From contig JAFEMH010000746.1 in assembly GCA_022495995.1 (NCBI GenBank), positions 558,001 to 622,000 on the forward strand: DNA of 64,000 bases, given 5' to 3'. The notes under the pieces are model-generated. The model was given only the letters and a program-made list of their open reading frames with translations, was not told the origin of the DNA and did no database searches. Shown piece after piece: positions 19,218 through 31,328 of this stretch (within the stretch, counting starts at the first letter, position 1; each line of letters starts with the position of its first letter). This DNA comes from Adenophora triphylla var. japonica. Taxonomy: Eukaryota > Streptophyta > Magnoliopsida > Asterales > Campanulaceae. Position numbers and translations under genes: made by a program.

Positions 19218-20643
19218 TGCAACGTACTTTCGCGATTTATATCAAAATATGCAACGTACTTCTTAGTGTCTAAAAAATGCAATGTACTTTCTTAGTAGTT
19301 TTCAAATAATGCTTAACTTCTTTTTTGACTGACGTTAATTGTTTTTAATGAAATGGGGATGTAGCAACGAGGTGTTAGAATTTTAACGAAATGTTGATAT
19401 GAAAACTAATTGTCCATTAACTTCATCATCTCTCTTCAACCCGACAACCACCCTTGACTAACCACCACCATTCAAACACCGTTCCACCACCAATCTGCCA
19501 CCATTTAACAACAACAACACTGCTTCCATTAACACCACTATATTTTAGTTTCATCATCAGAAAATTTCATTGATAACTTTCAAAACTTCATTGAACCTTA
19601 AAGAAAGGGAATGTCCAATAACCTTTTTTTTAGTCCAACAAAATTTAGAATCTGTTATTCCCTTACAGATGATTCGGGAAATTGGAGACCTAATACATTT
19701 ACTACTAAAATTTTGTCAAACCACCCTCAACAAAATGGCTATAAAGTCCAAACAATTTGACCAACAAACAACCCTAGCACTCCTCAATGGCTCATCAGTG
19801 TATAAAAAAAATACCATCTGGGTTCTTCATATACCATCTGGATTCTTCAATTTTCAGATCAAAATTCATATGGAACCTAAATCCCAAATTCAATTTTCAG
19901 GTCGAAAATTCAATGGGTTTTTTCAAATCAAATGTTCAAGAAACCATATCCGTTTTGCTCAAAACTCAAATTTGTTGGAGAAGGTGGTGTTCTGGGATTT
20001 TCAATTTAACGATTCAACAACCAATGTCGCATTCTGGGTTCTTCGATTTCTTTATTTTTCCTGACATCAACCATGGACAGAATGAAGTACACATTCGGGG
20101 CTCTTCAATTTCGACTTCAGATCTGGGAGGAGATGTGGTGAGGGTGGTTGGGGAGGGAGGAGTGTGGTTGGGGCGAGTGGCGAGGAGGTAGGCCTGTCTT
20201 ATTTGATGAGTGTTACAGAGTATGGGGTTGGGTTGGGAAGAAGAGGGAGGGGTGATTTCGTGAGGTTTCAGGGAGGGGTCGGGGTTGAGGGTGAAGGGGG
20301 CGAGGGGAGAGGGGACAGCAGTGGGGTGGAGGTGGATGTGGGGACGGAGGTGGGATAAGGGATTGGAGGTGATGAGTGAGAAAGATGACTTTCTTTTATG
20401 GGGGATGATGCAGTTGGGGTTAAGGGACGGGATAAAAGGCCCTATCACCCGTTAAATATTTAACAAGTGTTAATTTTATTATTGAAAATTTAACTATTAT
20501 TAACACCGTCTATTTTTGAGTTTAAAGATTGCATTATTTGAAAACAAATATCAAAGTACGTTATATTTTTTAAACACTAGAAGTACATTGCATTATTTGA
20601 TATAAAGGGGTAAAGTACGTTACATATATCACTAATTTTTCCG
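19218..20643. mobile_element. Long-TIR element with G-rich cargo (about 1.4 kb)
   Basis: The left arm (about 19220-19310) and right arm (about 20520-20625) are inverted copies. Shared stretches include AACGTACTTT, TTTATATCAAA, ATGCAA/TGTACTT and TTTTCAAATAATGCA. ATTAGATG occurs just outside both sides (19210-19217 and 20644-20651) and may be the target duplication, though the two arms are then of unequal length. The right half of the interior (20105-20360) is strongly G-rich on the + strand. ORFs across it have no family I recognise, so they are not annotated as genes. It is probably a non-autonomous Mutator- or hAT-type element carrying copied DNA. Boundaries are approximate. Confidence 0.55.
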
Positions 20644-20805
20644 ATTAGATGTTATAAATGCCGATTTGAATGGTGTTAAATTGTATAGTGACTGAATGAT
20701 TGGCACTAACACTAAATCTGGCAATTTATAAAATCTGGTTTTCACTCATAAGATAGATAAGAAACAAGAAAATCTTCAAAAAAGATGGAACCATGTAAAT
20801 TCAAC

Positions 20806-23800
20806 TCATCCAGCTTTCGATGTTCTTGCTACAGGTGGTAATACAACTAAATCGAGATTCCCCGGATATGGAGTCCACAACCCTAACCCTCCCCTACTCT
20901 CTTTCAAACCACTATTGTTCCCTTTAAACTCACTCAAAGATTTCACCCACTCCACTTTAGAGGAATGCTCACGAGTGTGCGGGTGCAAAATAAAAAGCGA
21001 GTTGTACTCACAGTTTGGGAACATAAAGAACTTGAACAAACCCTTTAACCTGTATACGACGTACCCAAAGCTTAGTTGATCTCTTGGTGTGAAGAGGTGG
21101 ACTTCGTTGAACCACAAGCAACTGAATAAATTGGTCAATGCTGTATGCTCACGTATAATCACAGCTCCTTCTGGCACATCTGTATTTACATAAAAAAATT
21201 ATAAAAACTTGAAAGATTAACATATTTTTAGAGCAAACGAGTCTGACAAAAACTTTTCTGGAAGCTCGTTTACTGAATAAGCCGAACCCCAAGTAAAAAA
21301 TCACTCATTTGAAGCACTACCCAACAGGAAAGAAGATTTAGCAAGAGAAACTAATACTCCTAAGCAGAAAGCAGGACTACTAACGATAATTGTCTTCAAC
21401 AAAAAGAGAACAAGACTGAGGCTTCTTACCGCCAATTGTGTGTTTCATTGAACTCCAAGGCTCCAATCCCTCATAACGGTATATTTTCATGTGCAGGTCA
21501 ATGAGAGGTCGAGCATATCGCTTCCTTCGCTTATTGGAATCAGCCTCTTCATATATACTCAAATGATGCTTGTGTTGAGCAATTGCAAATGTATTCTTGT
21601 CACGCCACAAGTACCTACAACTCAAGATAAAACCCTAAATACTCAGGAACCTAGAATTTTATTCCCTCTACCTTTAAATGAGTGTCCATTTAAAAAAATG
21701 TCCCTAAATGAGTGTCCATTATTTAGTAGTTATCCCTCCAGACTTGTTTTTAAGCAAAAAAGTACCATATTTTGGTGGCCTTAAATATAAGCAAAATTCA
21801 TTAAATGCAATTGTATTTGATACTCTTTTTTCCAAAAAATACCCCAAATTAATTCTCCCTTTTCATAGATAAGTGCACATTTCCTAGACATTAAATATGA
21901 GGATATCTTAGCAATAATATTCATTTTTGTTATAAAATCAAGACAATTAAGCTAGTTTGACTCATTTCTAAAACTGTGTGAAAGTGGTTAGTTTTGCTTA
22001 CAAATAAGGCCGGAGGGAGAGTACTAAAGTTACCTTAGATGTTTATTTGCACCTGTAATGGCATAGAGTGTTCACTAAGGGTGATTATGTATATGTCCTA
22101 CTAAAACGGGCATAACAGTCAAAATCCTAATTTTTAATGAAAAGTTGAAAATGGAAACTCATTTAGGGTCAGAGCTAGTAGTAAAAGCCAACTGAAAAGT
22201 CAGCATAAACATCGTCCTGCATTCATTCCAAAATAAAAGAAAAGGGCAACCCCAAGGCCTAAGGGGTGGCATATTGGTTGACGTAGGGATTCATAAGGGT
22301 GAACTCCCATGTCCAAACCATTTACATGCACCCCTTAGGTAATAAAAAAGAAAAAGAAAAGAACCTGAAACTTTCTCACAAAATCAATTATCAGAAAAGA
22401 TAGTACCTTTCCAACATAAGCAACGGATCAACAATTAGCTCCATTTTACCATCAATCCAGATGCTGTATTGGGCTTGAGGAAACAACCTATGAGTCAATA
22501 TCTTGGGAACCTTCCCATTCCTCCGAGGCTCATCATAAGGTGGATGCTTAAGCAGAACAAGACGCCAGATACCCACCCATTGCCCCCCCTTATCGTCTTC
22601 TCTTACAGTAACATTTTCCTTGATGAACTCCAGAGATGGCTCATCTACCACCATAAGGAAACAAAAGAGCTCTCGAGATCGCTTACTTATATTTGAAGGC
22701 TGATGAGGTGTGTCATATCCGTCAAAAATTCCAGATGCAACCACAAATTTACACTTTTTTACATACTTGATGTCTTTTGGGTCCATATCGGCCCCACCAT
22801 TTTGCATGAAACCACAATGCACCTTAAAAATTGATAATATTTTATTAGTATATGAATTTCTATTTTACCTTATAGGCTACCGTAAAACTGTGGCATCCCT
22901 CATAAACATGAATCCTGAGTTGGGTAAAGAAACTACATCTTGTAAAGAAGTGTACAATGGAAAAGACCAGTTATTTACCTTCATTGTCGACTTTGGTTTG
23001 AAACTCTCATCTCTCTGTTTCCAGCTTATATGCCCTCCGAATAGCGGAGGTGACTGAGATTCATTTTTGGCTATATCATCCTCCATAAAATAGGATAAAC
23101 TTTGAACAAAATTTTCAGGAGATCTTCTCTCGGGGATAACTACTTTATCAGGGTCACTGGCTACGGGAATAGTACAACCTAAATGCATATTAGAGGATAT
23201 AAAATTGTATCAGTTTGCTAGCTCAATAACAAGAAAAAAAATTAACAGAAGGAGTTACAGAAGGCTTACGATGTGGTGGTTTTACAAGTCCCATTGTGGT
23301 AAGAGTGGAATAGACCATGCTGTCTTTGTTACAAAGAGCTGCAGAATATAAAAATAGAATTTCAATCTATTTAAAAAAGGGCATAATACAGAATAGCTGA
23401 CAGCTTGACCTTTTCATTTAGCCTACACAAACTGTCTGAAGGTTCAGTTGTGTTAATTAGCAAGGTATCATATCAAGCAAGTGTCCGAAACTCATTCTCA
23501 CTTTCGGTTCATTTCGATTACTACACCTTAGGTTAAAGTTTCCGATGGCTTAGTTTCGACTACTTTGCTATAAAGAAAAGTACGGATTTAAAGAAGGCAT
23601 AAGTGATGAATAGATCATCATGATATCTATCAGTTACATACCTGAAAAGAAAGCTAATGAAGATTGGCATGACCATGCATGAAACAATAGTACAACAAGA
23701 ATAAGCAACATCCATGCAATGCCGCCCACAAGAACTAAACGAATGAATCCCCTTTTCCAAAGAAGCTTCATTGTGTAGTCTTGTGATAACTTTCCTGCAG

Positions 23801-26800
23801 CAAACAAACCACCTTAATCATCTGCATCCACCAATGCACTAAAATAAAAAATAATCTTACAAAGTACTCAATTTAAATACCCAATTTCACATTTGAATGC
23901 ATGCAGCTAGAGGTGTGGTAACTACGGTTGATTTGACTTCAGCTATCCTTCAATGGTGTATTCAGAAGAGGGACCTAGATAGAGCACTACTAGCATAGAT
24001 ACATACACATACTGTCTATATATATGCAACCACCAATACACCATCATTTTCCGTCATCTGTGCCTACTAGGGAATAACCATCCGGGTAACCCAATTTTCA
24101 TTTTGGATAGGGCCACTTCTATCGATCGATTCTCTTTTGTTGCAAGGAATGGTAAAATCTGGGACTATTAAATCCATTAGTTCCAGCACCTTCAATGTTA
24201 TTCGAGCTGAAAAAGTCAAGAAACTTAGGTGGTGTTTGATAGCAACAAGCAACAACAAGCACTTAATGCTTGTTGTTGAATGATTTTCTTTTGTACAACT
24301 ACTTCAAACTAAGGGTGAACCTTTGACTTGAATGAAACAATCATCCTATATTTCTTACCCAACAAGCATCAATATTTTCACTTGTCTAATAAGAGACACT
24401 AAGCATGAAGATTGACAATAGTTTGTTTACAAAGCTTCAAATTTTCTAAGATTGTCATTCATCAACAAGCATTAAGTGCTTGTTAGTGCTTGTTGTTATC
24501 AAACACCACCTTACTTTCCTCCAAGAAGTATATTCAGAATTAAAGTTAAGCGTACACAAATATGTGGGCAGGGAAGAAGGCTTTAGGCACATGGAGGTTC
24601 TATGCAAATTGAGGTGGAGCATTTTCAAAAACTAGCTATTCCTGATACGGTGATACCCCATGACAAAATTCCTTTTTACTGAACTAGATTTGACTTGGAT
24701 TTTTCTATCCATATACCTACCTAATGGTATATTCAAAATTCGGCTTTTACCCAAGTCGTGTATTACCAACATACATGACCTATATGTGCGTGCACTAGTT
24801 TATATATACAACCACTACTACATCATGATTTTGTTGGGATAGAGGACCAACCTTTGATTGTTTCTCGGAGGAGTATGAGGCGGGCGCCTGGGGATGGCGA
24901 GGCGGGCGCCTCGCAAGCAGTCATCTTGGCGTTGGCGAAGTGTGCTTGAGGCGGCCGCACGGCCTAGGGCGAGGCGTGCGCATCGGCGGCCGAGGGGAGG
25001 CTTGGCGTTGGAGCATTTTCAGGCGGCCGCATGAACTCCTTGAGGCGGGCGCCTCAAGGCCGGCCGAGGAATCTGTTTCGTGGGCCTTTTGCGTATTTCT
25101 GGGCTCAGCTTGGCCTAGGGTTTGGTTGATTTGTTTCCTTAGTATATATTAAGTAATGTTCCGTCCCTTTGCTCATTGTAACACATATTTTACATACATA
25201 GTGCAAGATCCTGGCTTGGTAGTGCCCCCAGACGTAGCCAATCAAATTGGTGAACTGGGTTAACAATTTCTCGTGTCTTTTCTGTGCTTTTGATTTCTTT
25301 TTGCTTTGTTTGTGTGCTATTATTATTCTTGTGGTTTGCTTGGTTTGTGGAGGGCTATATTCACAACAACTGGTATCAGAGCTCTTGGTTCAAGATCAAG
25401 GGAGTTGTTCCAAGCAATCAAGAATGGGCAAGGACAAACAGGCGGTTGAGAAATTCGATGGGTCTGACTACGGATATTGGAGGATGCAGATTGAGGATCT
25501 CTTGTACAACAAGGATCTCTACAAGCCTCTGAAGGGTGTCAAACCGGAAGATGTAAGTCAGGAGGAATGGGAACTCATGGATTGGAAAGCCCTAGGGGTG
25601 GTCAGATCTACTTTGTCAAAGTGGATTGCGAAGACTACCAGGAAGGCGACAACCACCAAGGAGCTATTGGATTATCTTACTGAGAGATTTGAAACTCCGT
25701 CTGCTGCAAATAAGGTTGATTTGATACGCAAGATGGGTAGTCTCAAGATGCAAGAGGAGGATCCTTGGCTAAGCAATCGATGAGTTTATGGATGTCATAG
25801 ATTCATTGACAATGGTGGAGATCAAGTTCGATGATGAGGTTAAATGCGTGCTTGTTGCTAGCTTCTTTACCGCAAGTTGGAGCGGAACGGTGGCTGCAAT
25901 CAACGCTTCGGCGGGTAAGAAGAAATTGAAATACGATGATGTTAAAGACTTTCTTTTAGGTGAGGAAAATCGCATGAAGAAGTTGGGGACATCAAGTACT
26001 TCGGGAGCGGCTTTAGCTACTACTAGTAGGGGAAGCCGGGTACTAGCAAACAAGGGAGGACCGAATCGGGAGAACGCGGTGAGTGGAAAGAGCAAAGGCG
26101 ATGAGACCAAGGATAAACCGAAGGTTGCGAAGGGATACATTCGGTGCTATTATTGTAAGGAATTGGGACACTTCAAGAGGGATTGTCCAAATCGTAAGGG
26201 CAATCAGGTGAATGTGGCGGTCGAAGGTGATGATGTGCGGTTACTGAGTGTTAGTAATGCACTAGAATCATGGGTCTTTGGATTCGGGGCATCATTCCAC
26301 TCTTGCGGGCACAAGGAAGAGATGGAGAACTACACTTTCGGTGATTTCGGGAAGGTCTATCTGGCGGATGGCGAGCCTTTGGAAATCAAGGGAAGGGGGA
26401 TGTCGGACTAGGAGCATCGAGACGGAAGGTCTTACATCGAACGGAGTCAGACACATTCCGGGTTTGAAAAAGAACCTACTTTCAGTTGGGCAGTTGGACG
26501 AAGAAGGTTACAAGGTGACATTCGGCTGCAGAAACTGGGTTATTACCAAGGAGGATTGTGAGATCGCTCGGGGTAATAAGGAGGGGACTTTGTATTTGGC
26601 GAATAACACCAAGGACAGTATCGCGGTGGCAGCAGCCAAGGGTGATACGGATTTGTGGCACTGTCGATTGGGTCACATGAGTGAGACAGGGATGAAGGTG
26701 CTTTGTTCAAAGGGACTACTACCGGGTTTGAAGACAGTCAACGTGGGGATCTGCGAGGATTGTATGTTTGGCAAACAGGGGAGAAATAATTTCTCGAGGA

Positions 26801-29800
26801 CAGGTAGGGTTTGAGGGAAGCAAAGTTGGAATTGGTTCACACGGATTTGTGGGGGCCATCTCCGGTTACATCTCTGGGTGGTGCGTCATATTACATGACC
26901 TTCATTGACGATTCTACAAGGAAGGTTTGGGTCTATTTCTTGAAGGGGAAAGATGAGGCTTTCGAGGTGTTCAAGAAGTGGAGGGCCTTGGTGGAGAATC
27001 AGACGGGACTTAAGCTTAAGTGCTTAAGATCAGACAATGGTGGGGAGTATGAGCTTGGTGAGTTTAGGGAATATTGTGCTGCGAATGGGATTCGTATGGA
27101 GAAGACTCCAAAGCGGACACCACAACGGCTTCAGCAGAGGGTAGCGAAAGGATGAACAGAACATTGAATGAGCGGGCTAGAAGTATGAGATTGAAGTGTG
27201 GACTTCCGAAGACGTTCTGGGCATATGCAGTTGACACGGCAGCTTTCTTGATCAATCGGGGACCGTCGGTACCATTGGGGAATGGAATTCCAGAGGAAGC
27301 ATGGAGTGGCAAGCAGGTAAATCTATCCTTTCTTCGCATATTAGATGCGTTTCTTATGTTCATGTTGATTCTGCTGAGAGAACTAAATTAGATGCTAAAT
27401 CTGTTAAGTGTACATTTATTGGGTATGGCGGGGATGACTTCGGGTACAAGTTTTGGGATGACCAAAATCATAGAGTTATTCGTAGTCGAGATGTGGTATT
27501 GATGAACGAGTTTTGTACAAGGACAGAAAGGGGGCATTTGATGACACTAGTTCGGAACCGGATATTGTAGAGGTGGACATTACTAACTCGGGTGGGAGCA
27601 GGACGGTTCATGATGACCATGGTCAGGAGGTCACTGAAGATGAACCACGTACTCCGGAACCGGATCTTCCGCTGCGTAGATCCGGCGGGTTGCGTGGATC
27701 GCACAGCAGTATACTCCATCCAAATTATTATTTGCCGTTGACGGATAATGGGGAACCGGAATGTTATGCGGAGGCATTCGTAGTGCACTTTGTAACAAGT
27801 GGAAAGCTGCGATGAATGATGAGATGGACTCATTGAAGGCCAACAAAACTTGGGAGTTAGTGAACTACCTGGGGAAGAAGGCACTGCATAACAAGTGGGT
27901 TTACAGGATCAAGGAGGAAGCAGACGGTAGCAAGCGTTACAAGGCAAGACTGGTTGTTAAAGGGTTTCAGCAAAAGTACGGTATTGACTACACCGAAGTA
28001 TTCACTCCGTTTGTGAAGATGACCACTATCAGAATGGTTCTGGGGATAGTAGTGGCGGACAACTTGTTGCTTGAACAGATGGATGTGAAGACAGCCTTTC
28101 TTCATGGGGACTTGGAGGAGGAAATTTACATGAGTACGACGGAGGGTTTCTTGTCTAAAGGTAGCGAAGAGCTAGTTTGCAGATTGACTAAGAGCTTGTA
28201 CGGCCTTAAACAAGCTCCTAGGCAGTGGTACAGAAAGTTTGATGGGTTCATGCACGACATTGATTTTATCAGATGTGAGGCGAATCATTGTTGCTACTTC
28301 AAGAACACGGACAATGGGTACATTATCTTGCTATTATATGTGGACGACATGTTAATAGCGGGCTCTAGCAGTAGAGAGGTAAACAGGTTGAAGACTCAGT
28401 TGTCAGAACGGTTCGAGATAAAGGATTTGGGAGAGGCCAGGAAAATCTTGGGCATGCGGATTGACCGGGATAGGGAGTCGGGTAGATTGGTTCTTTCACA
28501 AGCAGATTATGTTGAGAAAGTCTTGGCAAGGTTTTGTATGGAAGAGGCGAAGCCAACGGGGACACCATTGGGTTTGCACTTCAAGTTATCCGAGAAAGAC
28601 TCGCCTAGGGACAAGGAAGAGCGTGACAAGATGGAGAGAACTCCATATGCTTCAGCTGTGGGGAGTCTCATGTATGCAATGGTGTGTCAAGGCCGGACAT
28701 TGCACATGCGATGGGAGTAGTCGGCCGGTTCGTAGGCAATCCGGGAAAGCAACATTGGGAAGCGGTTAAGTGGATCCTACGTTACTTGAAGAATGCTATT
28801 TGGTAAGGCTCTGTGTTTTCAAGCGAAGTGGTGTTAGCGGGTTATGTTGATGCGGACTTGGCGTAGTGATCTTGACAAAGGAGAAGTACTACGGGTTATG
28901 TGTTTACATTGGGTGAGTACTTGCACATCTCACAGGCTTCTAAATTGCGAGAAGATCGTGGCGCGATCGGCTGCGAAGCGAGAATATGTGGCGGTGACGA
29001 AAGGCGAGTAAAGAGATGGTATGGGCTGCCCAGAACTTCTTGGGTGAACTTGGGAAAACGCGAAGTGGTAACGTTCTCACAAATGACGGCGATCGAGTGC
29101 GTACATTTGGCAAGAAATCCGGCGTTTCATTCGAGGGACGAAGCACGTTAGGCGAGGTTTCACTACATCGGAGCATCTCTTGGAGGAGAAGATCTTGGGG
29201 CTAGAGAAGATATTGGGATCGGAGAAAATCCAGTGACATGTTGTGACAAAGGTTGTTAATCTTGGATAAATTGAAGGCGTGCGAGGCTTCAATTGGGCTC
29301 GAAGAATAGAAGAGGAGGATGGCACTACCATGATCGAGGTGAGCACTAGGAGGACACCAATGGTGTTTTGAAGAACGGATACGGGGCTTATATATATGCG
29401 GTTGATCTCTAGGTGGGAGATTGTTGGGATAGAGGACCAACCTTTGATTGTTTCTCGGAGGAGTATGAGGCGGGCGCACAGGGATGGCGAGCGGGCGCCT
29501 CGCAGCAATCATCTTGGCGTTGGCGAAGTGTGCTTGAGGCGGCCGCGCGGCTTTAGGGCGAAAGTGCGCGTCGGCGGCGAGGAGAGGCTTGGCGTTGGAG
29601 CATTTCGAGCGGCCGCATGAACTCCTTGAGGCGGGCGCCTCGGGCGGCCGAGGAAAATGCTTTCGTGGGCCTTTGCGTATTTCTGGACTCAGCTTGGCCT
29701 AGGGTTTGGTTGATTTGTTTCCTTTGTATATATTAAGTAATGTTCCGTCCCTTTGCTCATTGTAACACATATTTTACATACATAGTGCAAGATCCTGACT

Positions 29801-30594
29801 TGGTAGTGCCCCCAGACGTAGCCAATCAAATTGTTGAACTGGGTTAACAATTTCTCGTGTCTTTTCTGTGCTTTTGATTTCTTTTTGCTTTGTTTGTGTG
29901 CTATTATTATTCTTGTGGTTTGCTTGGTTTGTGGAGGGCTATATTCACAACAGATTTCACATATTAGTTACTGAAAAAACAAGAGCCAGGATTACCCTTT
30001 AGGCTACAACCCATTTTGATTTCAAATAGTCATTTGGAGGTGGGTTCAAGCTCATCCTTACACCCAATTGTTAAATACTCCCTATGTCCCGGAATAAATG
30101 TCGCATATAGTCAACTAAGTTGAACTTTGACCAACATTTAATGCTAAATAATTTATCTTCATGGAAATTTATAGATAGTTATGAATAGTGTTTCTATTGA
30201 TGTATCCATAACCAGTTTCAGAATAGCATGAAGATAATCAAATTTTCCTTACTTTTTGGTCAAAGTTTAACTTAACCATATGCGACATTTATTCTGGGAT
30301 AGAGGGAGTACGGAAAATTCAGAATATACCCAAATAAAGCATCACTACCATCTATACATACACCATTGCTTCACATAATCCATGTCTTAAAAAAGTAATG
30401 CTAAGAATACATTTAGGGTACACCTATGGATTCTTAAATTCTTGAGGCCGGCTTGATGAGACTTGCCCTAACTCATACAAACTTCAAATGGGAAATTCGA
30501 AATTTGGCTTACCTTTAGCTTGCTGATGATGGTAATTGCGGTCAGCTCTACGGCTTGCCCGTGAAGAGATGGAACGTTGGAGATCATTGTCCAT
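20806..30594 (-). CDS. DUF616 (TOD1/MUCI70-like) type II membrane protein
   Basis: Coding exons in order: 30594-30513, 23794-23642, 23338-23270, 23178-22979, 22822-22407, 21614-21430, 21179-20806. All have GT-AG borders and a continuous frame, giving 492 residues. A basic cytosolic N-terminus is followed by one membrane segment (about 46-67, rich in L, V and I), then a lumenal region with the DUF616 fold. Visible family blocks are VHCGF (from 169), [30 protein letters not shown] (Asp 292 in the WIDGK motif), [16 protein letters not shown] and [30 protein letters not shown]616 proteins are Golgi type II proteins. Some are treated as glycosyltransferase-like (MUCI70), and TOD1 was reported as a ceramidase, so the activity is left open. 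Intron 1 (6.7 kb) contains Copia-1, a Tourist MITE and a Stowaway. The reading frame is intact. A 5' UTR exon ending near 30802 (AAGTT|GTAAGA) is likely. Confidence 0.93.
21662..22180. mobile_element. Two nested Stowaway-like MITEs in a DUF616-gene intron
   Basis: The outer ends TTCCCTCTACCTTTAAATGA and TCATTTAGGGTCAGAGCTAG are inverted Stowaway-type termini, worn by mutation. A second pair, TTCTCCCTTTTCATAGATAA and CAAATAAGGCCGGAGGGAGAG (about 21853-22021), lies inside. It is read as one copy inserted in another; the borders are approximate. Confidence 0.5.
24238..24510. mobile_element. Tourist-type MITE in DUF616-gene intron 1
   Basis: The ends GGTGGTGTTTGATAGCAACA and TGTTGTTATCAAACACCACC are near-perfect inverted repeats, with TTA on both sides (24235-24237 and 24511-24513). 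This is the target duplication and terminal style of PIF/Harbinger-derived Tourist MITEs. 273 bp; AAGCACTTAATGCTTGTTG repeats inside extend the pairing. Confidence 0.85.
24832..25368 (+). repeat. Copia-1 5' LTR
   Basis: 537 bp, TG...CA. It contains a GC-rich block (about 24875-25075) with repeated GAGGCGGGCGCCT and AGGCGGCCGCATG motifs, very unlike the AT-rich flanks. The 3' LTR has the same layout with several small deletions. Confidence 0.95.
25424..26411 (+). pseudogene. Copia-1 gag and protease, frameshifted
   Basis: Gag starts at the ATG at 25424 ([20 protein letters not shown], the usual Copia gag N-terminus). A frameshift near 25770-25785 moves the frame. The nucleocapsid zinc knuckle [14 protein letters not shown] begins at about 26145. 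The protease site that should read D-S/T-G-A is GFGAS, so the catalytic Asp is lost, and the frame stops at 26411. Confidence 0.88.
26412..29160 (+). pseudogene. Copia-1 pol (integrase, RT, RNase H), broken
   Basis: The pre-integrase domain ([13 protein letters not shown] ... CEDCMFGK) and integrase core ([35 protein letters not shown]) lie in 26412-27155 in two frames. A deletion removes the usual PQQNGVAER region near 27115-27150. RT (27840-28720) is largely intact with [43 protein letters not shown] and the catalytic YVDD. RNase H (28720-29110) is frameshifted and contains stops. It cannot encode a working polyprotein. Confidence 0.9.
29422..29952 (+). repeat. Copia-1 3' LTR
   Basis: 531 bp, nearly the same as the 5' LTR but with short deletions in the GC-rich block. 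Followed at once by the target duplication GATTT. Confidence 0.95.
30078..30308. mobile_element. Stowaway MITE in DUF616-gene intron 1
   Basis: Ends CTCCCTATGTCCCGGAATAA and ATTTATTCTGGGATAGAGGGAG with TA duplications (30076-30077 and 30309-30310). The interior pairs as well (CAACTAAGTTGAACTTTGAC with GTCAAAGTTTAACTTAACC). 231 bp. Confidence 0.88.
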
Positions 30595-30801
30595 AACTGA
30601 ATGGTAAAATTAGATCTACAGAGCTTAGATGATTCTTGAAATCCTATTAAATGAGAAAACAAACATAAAATTGAAATTAGAATGATTATATGCAATGTCA
30701 TAAATTCATAAAGCAAGTTGTAACATCAATTCGATAAATCTTTAAGAGATGAAAGCAAAAAATGAAAAAATTAACATGGTGCAGGGTGTTTAATGTCTTA
30801 C

Positions 30802-31191
30802 AACTTAAAAGGTGAATTTCTTGAACCCTTTTCTAGAGAGAGAAAGAGAAAGTTTATAAAGATTTGATTTTTGCAGTTTTCTTGAATCAGAGGAGGGAGT
30901 CCCAAATTTGGGGAAGAAGAGAGCTCAAAAAATGAACCAGAACTGAAGCTTAGAGATGCGCACTATTTTTATGCCAACCGACGTCGTATTTGGCATCACT
31001 AACATACAAGTCGTATAGCATTGTGTACAGCTTGTACAGCATGAGTTACATATAAAAAGGGTTTCTCACTCTCTCTCTCTCTCTCTCAAGAAATCTACCA
31101 GAAAACAGTATCAAGAATTGGGTTTCACCCTAAAATCAGTCCCTTTTTTAGCACATCCATGGTATCAAGATTTGGGTTTTTCAACGTTGAA

Positions 31192-31233
<42 letters not shown>

Positions 31234-31328
31234 ACACACACACACGCCCACCCACACGCACTCATGGGAATATTGGAATAAGGGTTTTGATTGATTGTCT
31301 GTGTGTGTGTGTGTGTGGGTTGTTGCAG
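30802..31328. promoter_or_regulatory. Divergent promoter of the DUF616 gene and IES6, with both leaders
   Basis: The two genes are head to head. The DUF616-gene leader lies about 30802-30960 (- strand). The IES6 side has a TATA-like ACATATAAAAAGGG near 31048-31060 followed by CT-rich leader sequence. The core intergenic part (about 30960-31060) is only some 100 bp and has GACGTCG and TACAGCTTGTACAGC motifs. (CT)n, (CA)n and (GT)n tracts occupy 31066-31318. A TTGTTGCAG acceptor directly before the IES6 ATG may end a 5' UTR intron. Start sites are inferred. Confidence 0.55.

Larger units (their letters stand above)
24832..29952 (+). mobile_element. Copia-1, complete LTR retrotransposon
   Basis: Two direct LTRs (24832-25368 and 29422-29952) starting TGTTGGGATAGAGG and ending TATATTCACAACA enclose gag and pol. 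The 5-bp duplication GATTT (24827-24831 and 29953-29957) is perfect. The primer-binding site TGGTATCAGAGC (25371-25382) matches initiator tRNA-Met, and a purine tract AGGTGGGAGAT precedes the 3' LTR. The order protease, integrase, RT, RNase H marks Ty1/Copia, and the RT/RNase H style is Tork/TNT1-like. It is inserted in intron 1 of the DUF616 gene, in the opposite orientation. Frameshifts and stops make it non-autonomous. Confidence 0.96.

Noticed and set aside
19570..20064. 164-residue + strand ORF as a gene
   Set aside because: It lies inside the TIR element, has no recognised family, no splice context, and ends in AT-rich sequence.
20014..20448. Proline-rich - strand ORF as a gene
   Set aside because: It mirrors the G-rich cargo of a TIR element, has no known domain, and overlaps ORFs on the other strand.
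22255..22345. tRNA-derived SINE in a DUF616-gene intron
   Set aside because: GGGGTGGCATATTGGTTGACG and AACTCCCATGTCCAAACC only loosely resemble A and B boxes, and no poly-A tail or target duplication was found. A similar weak case lies near 50053-50260.
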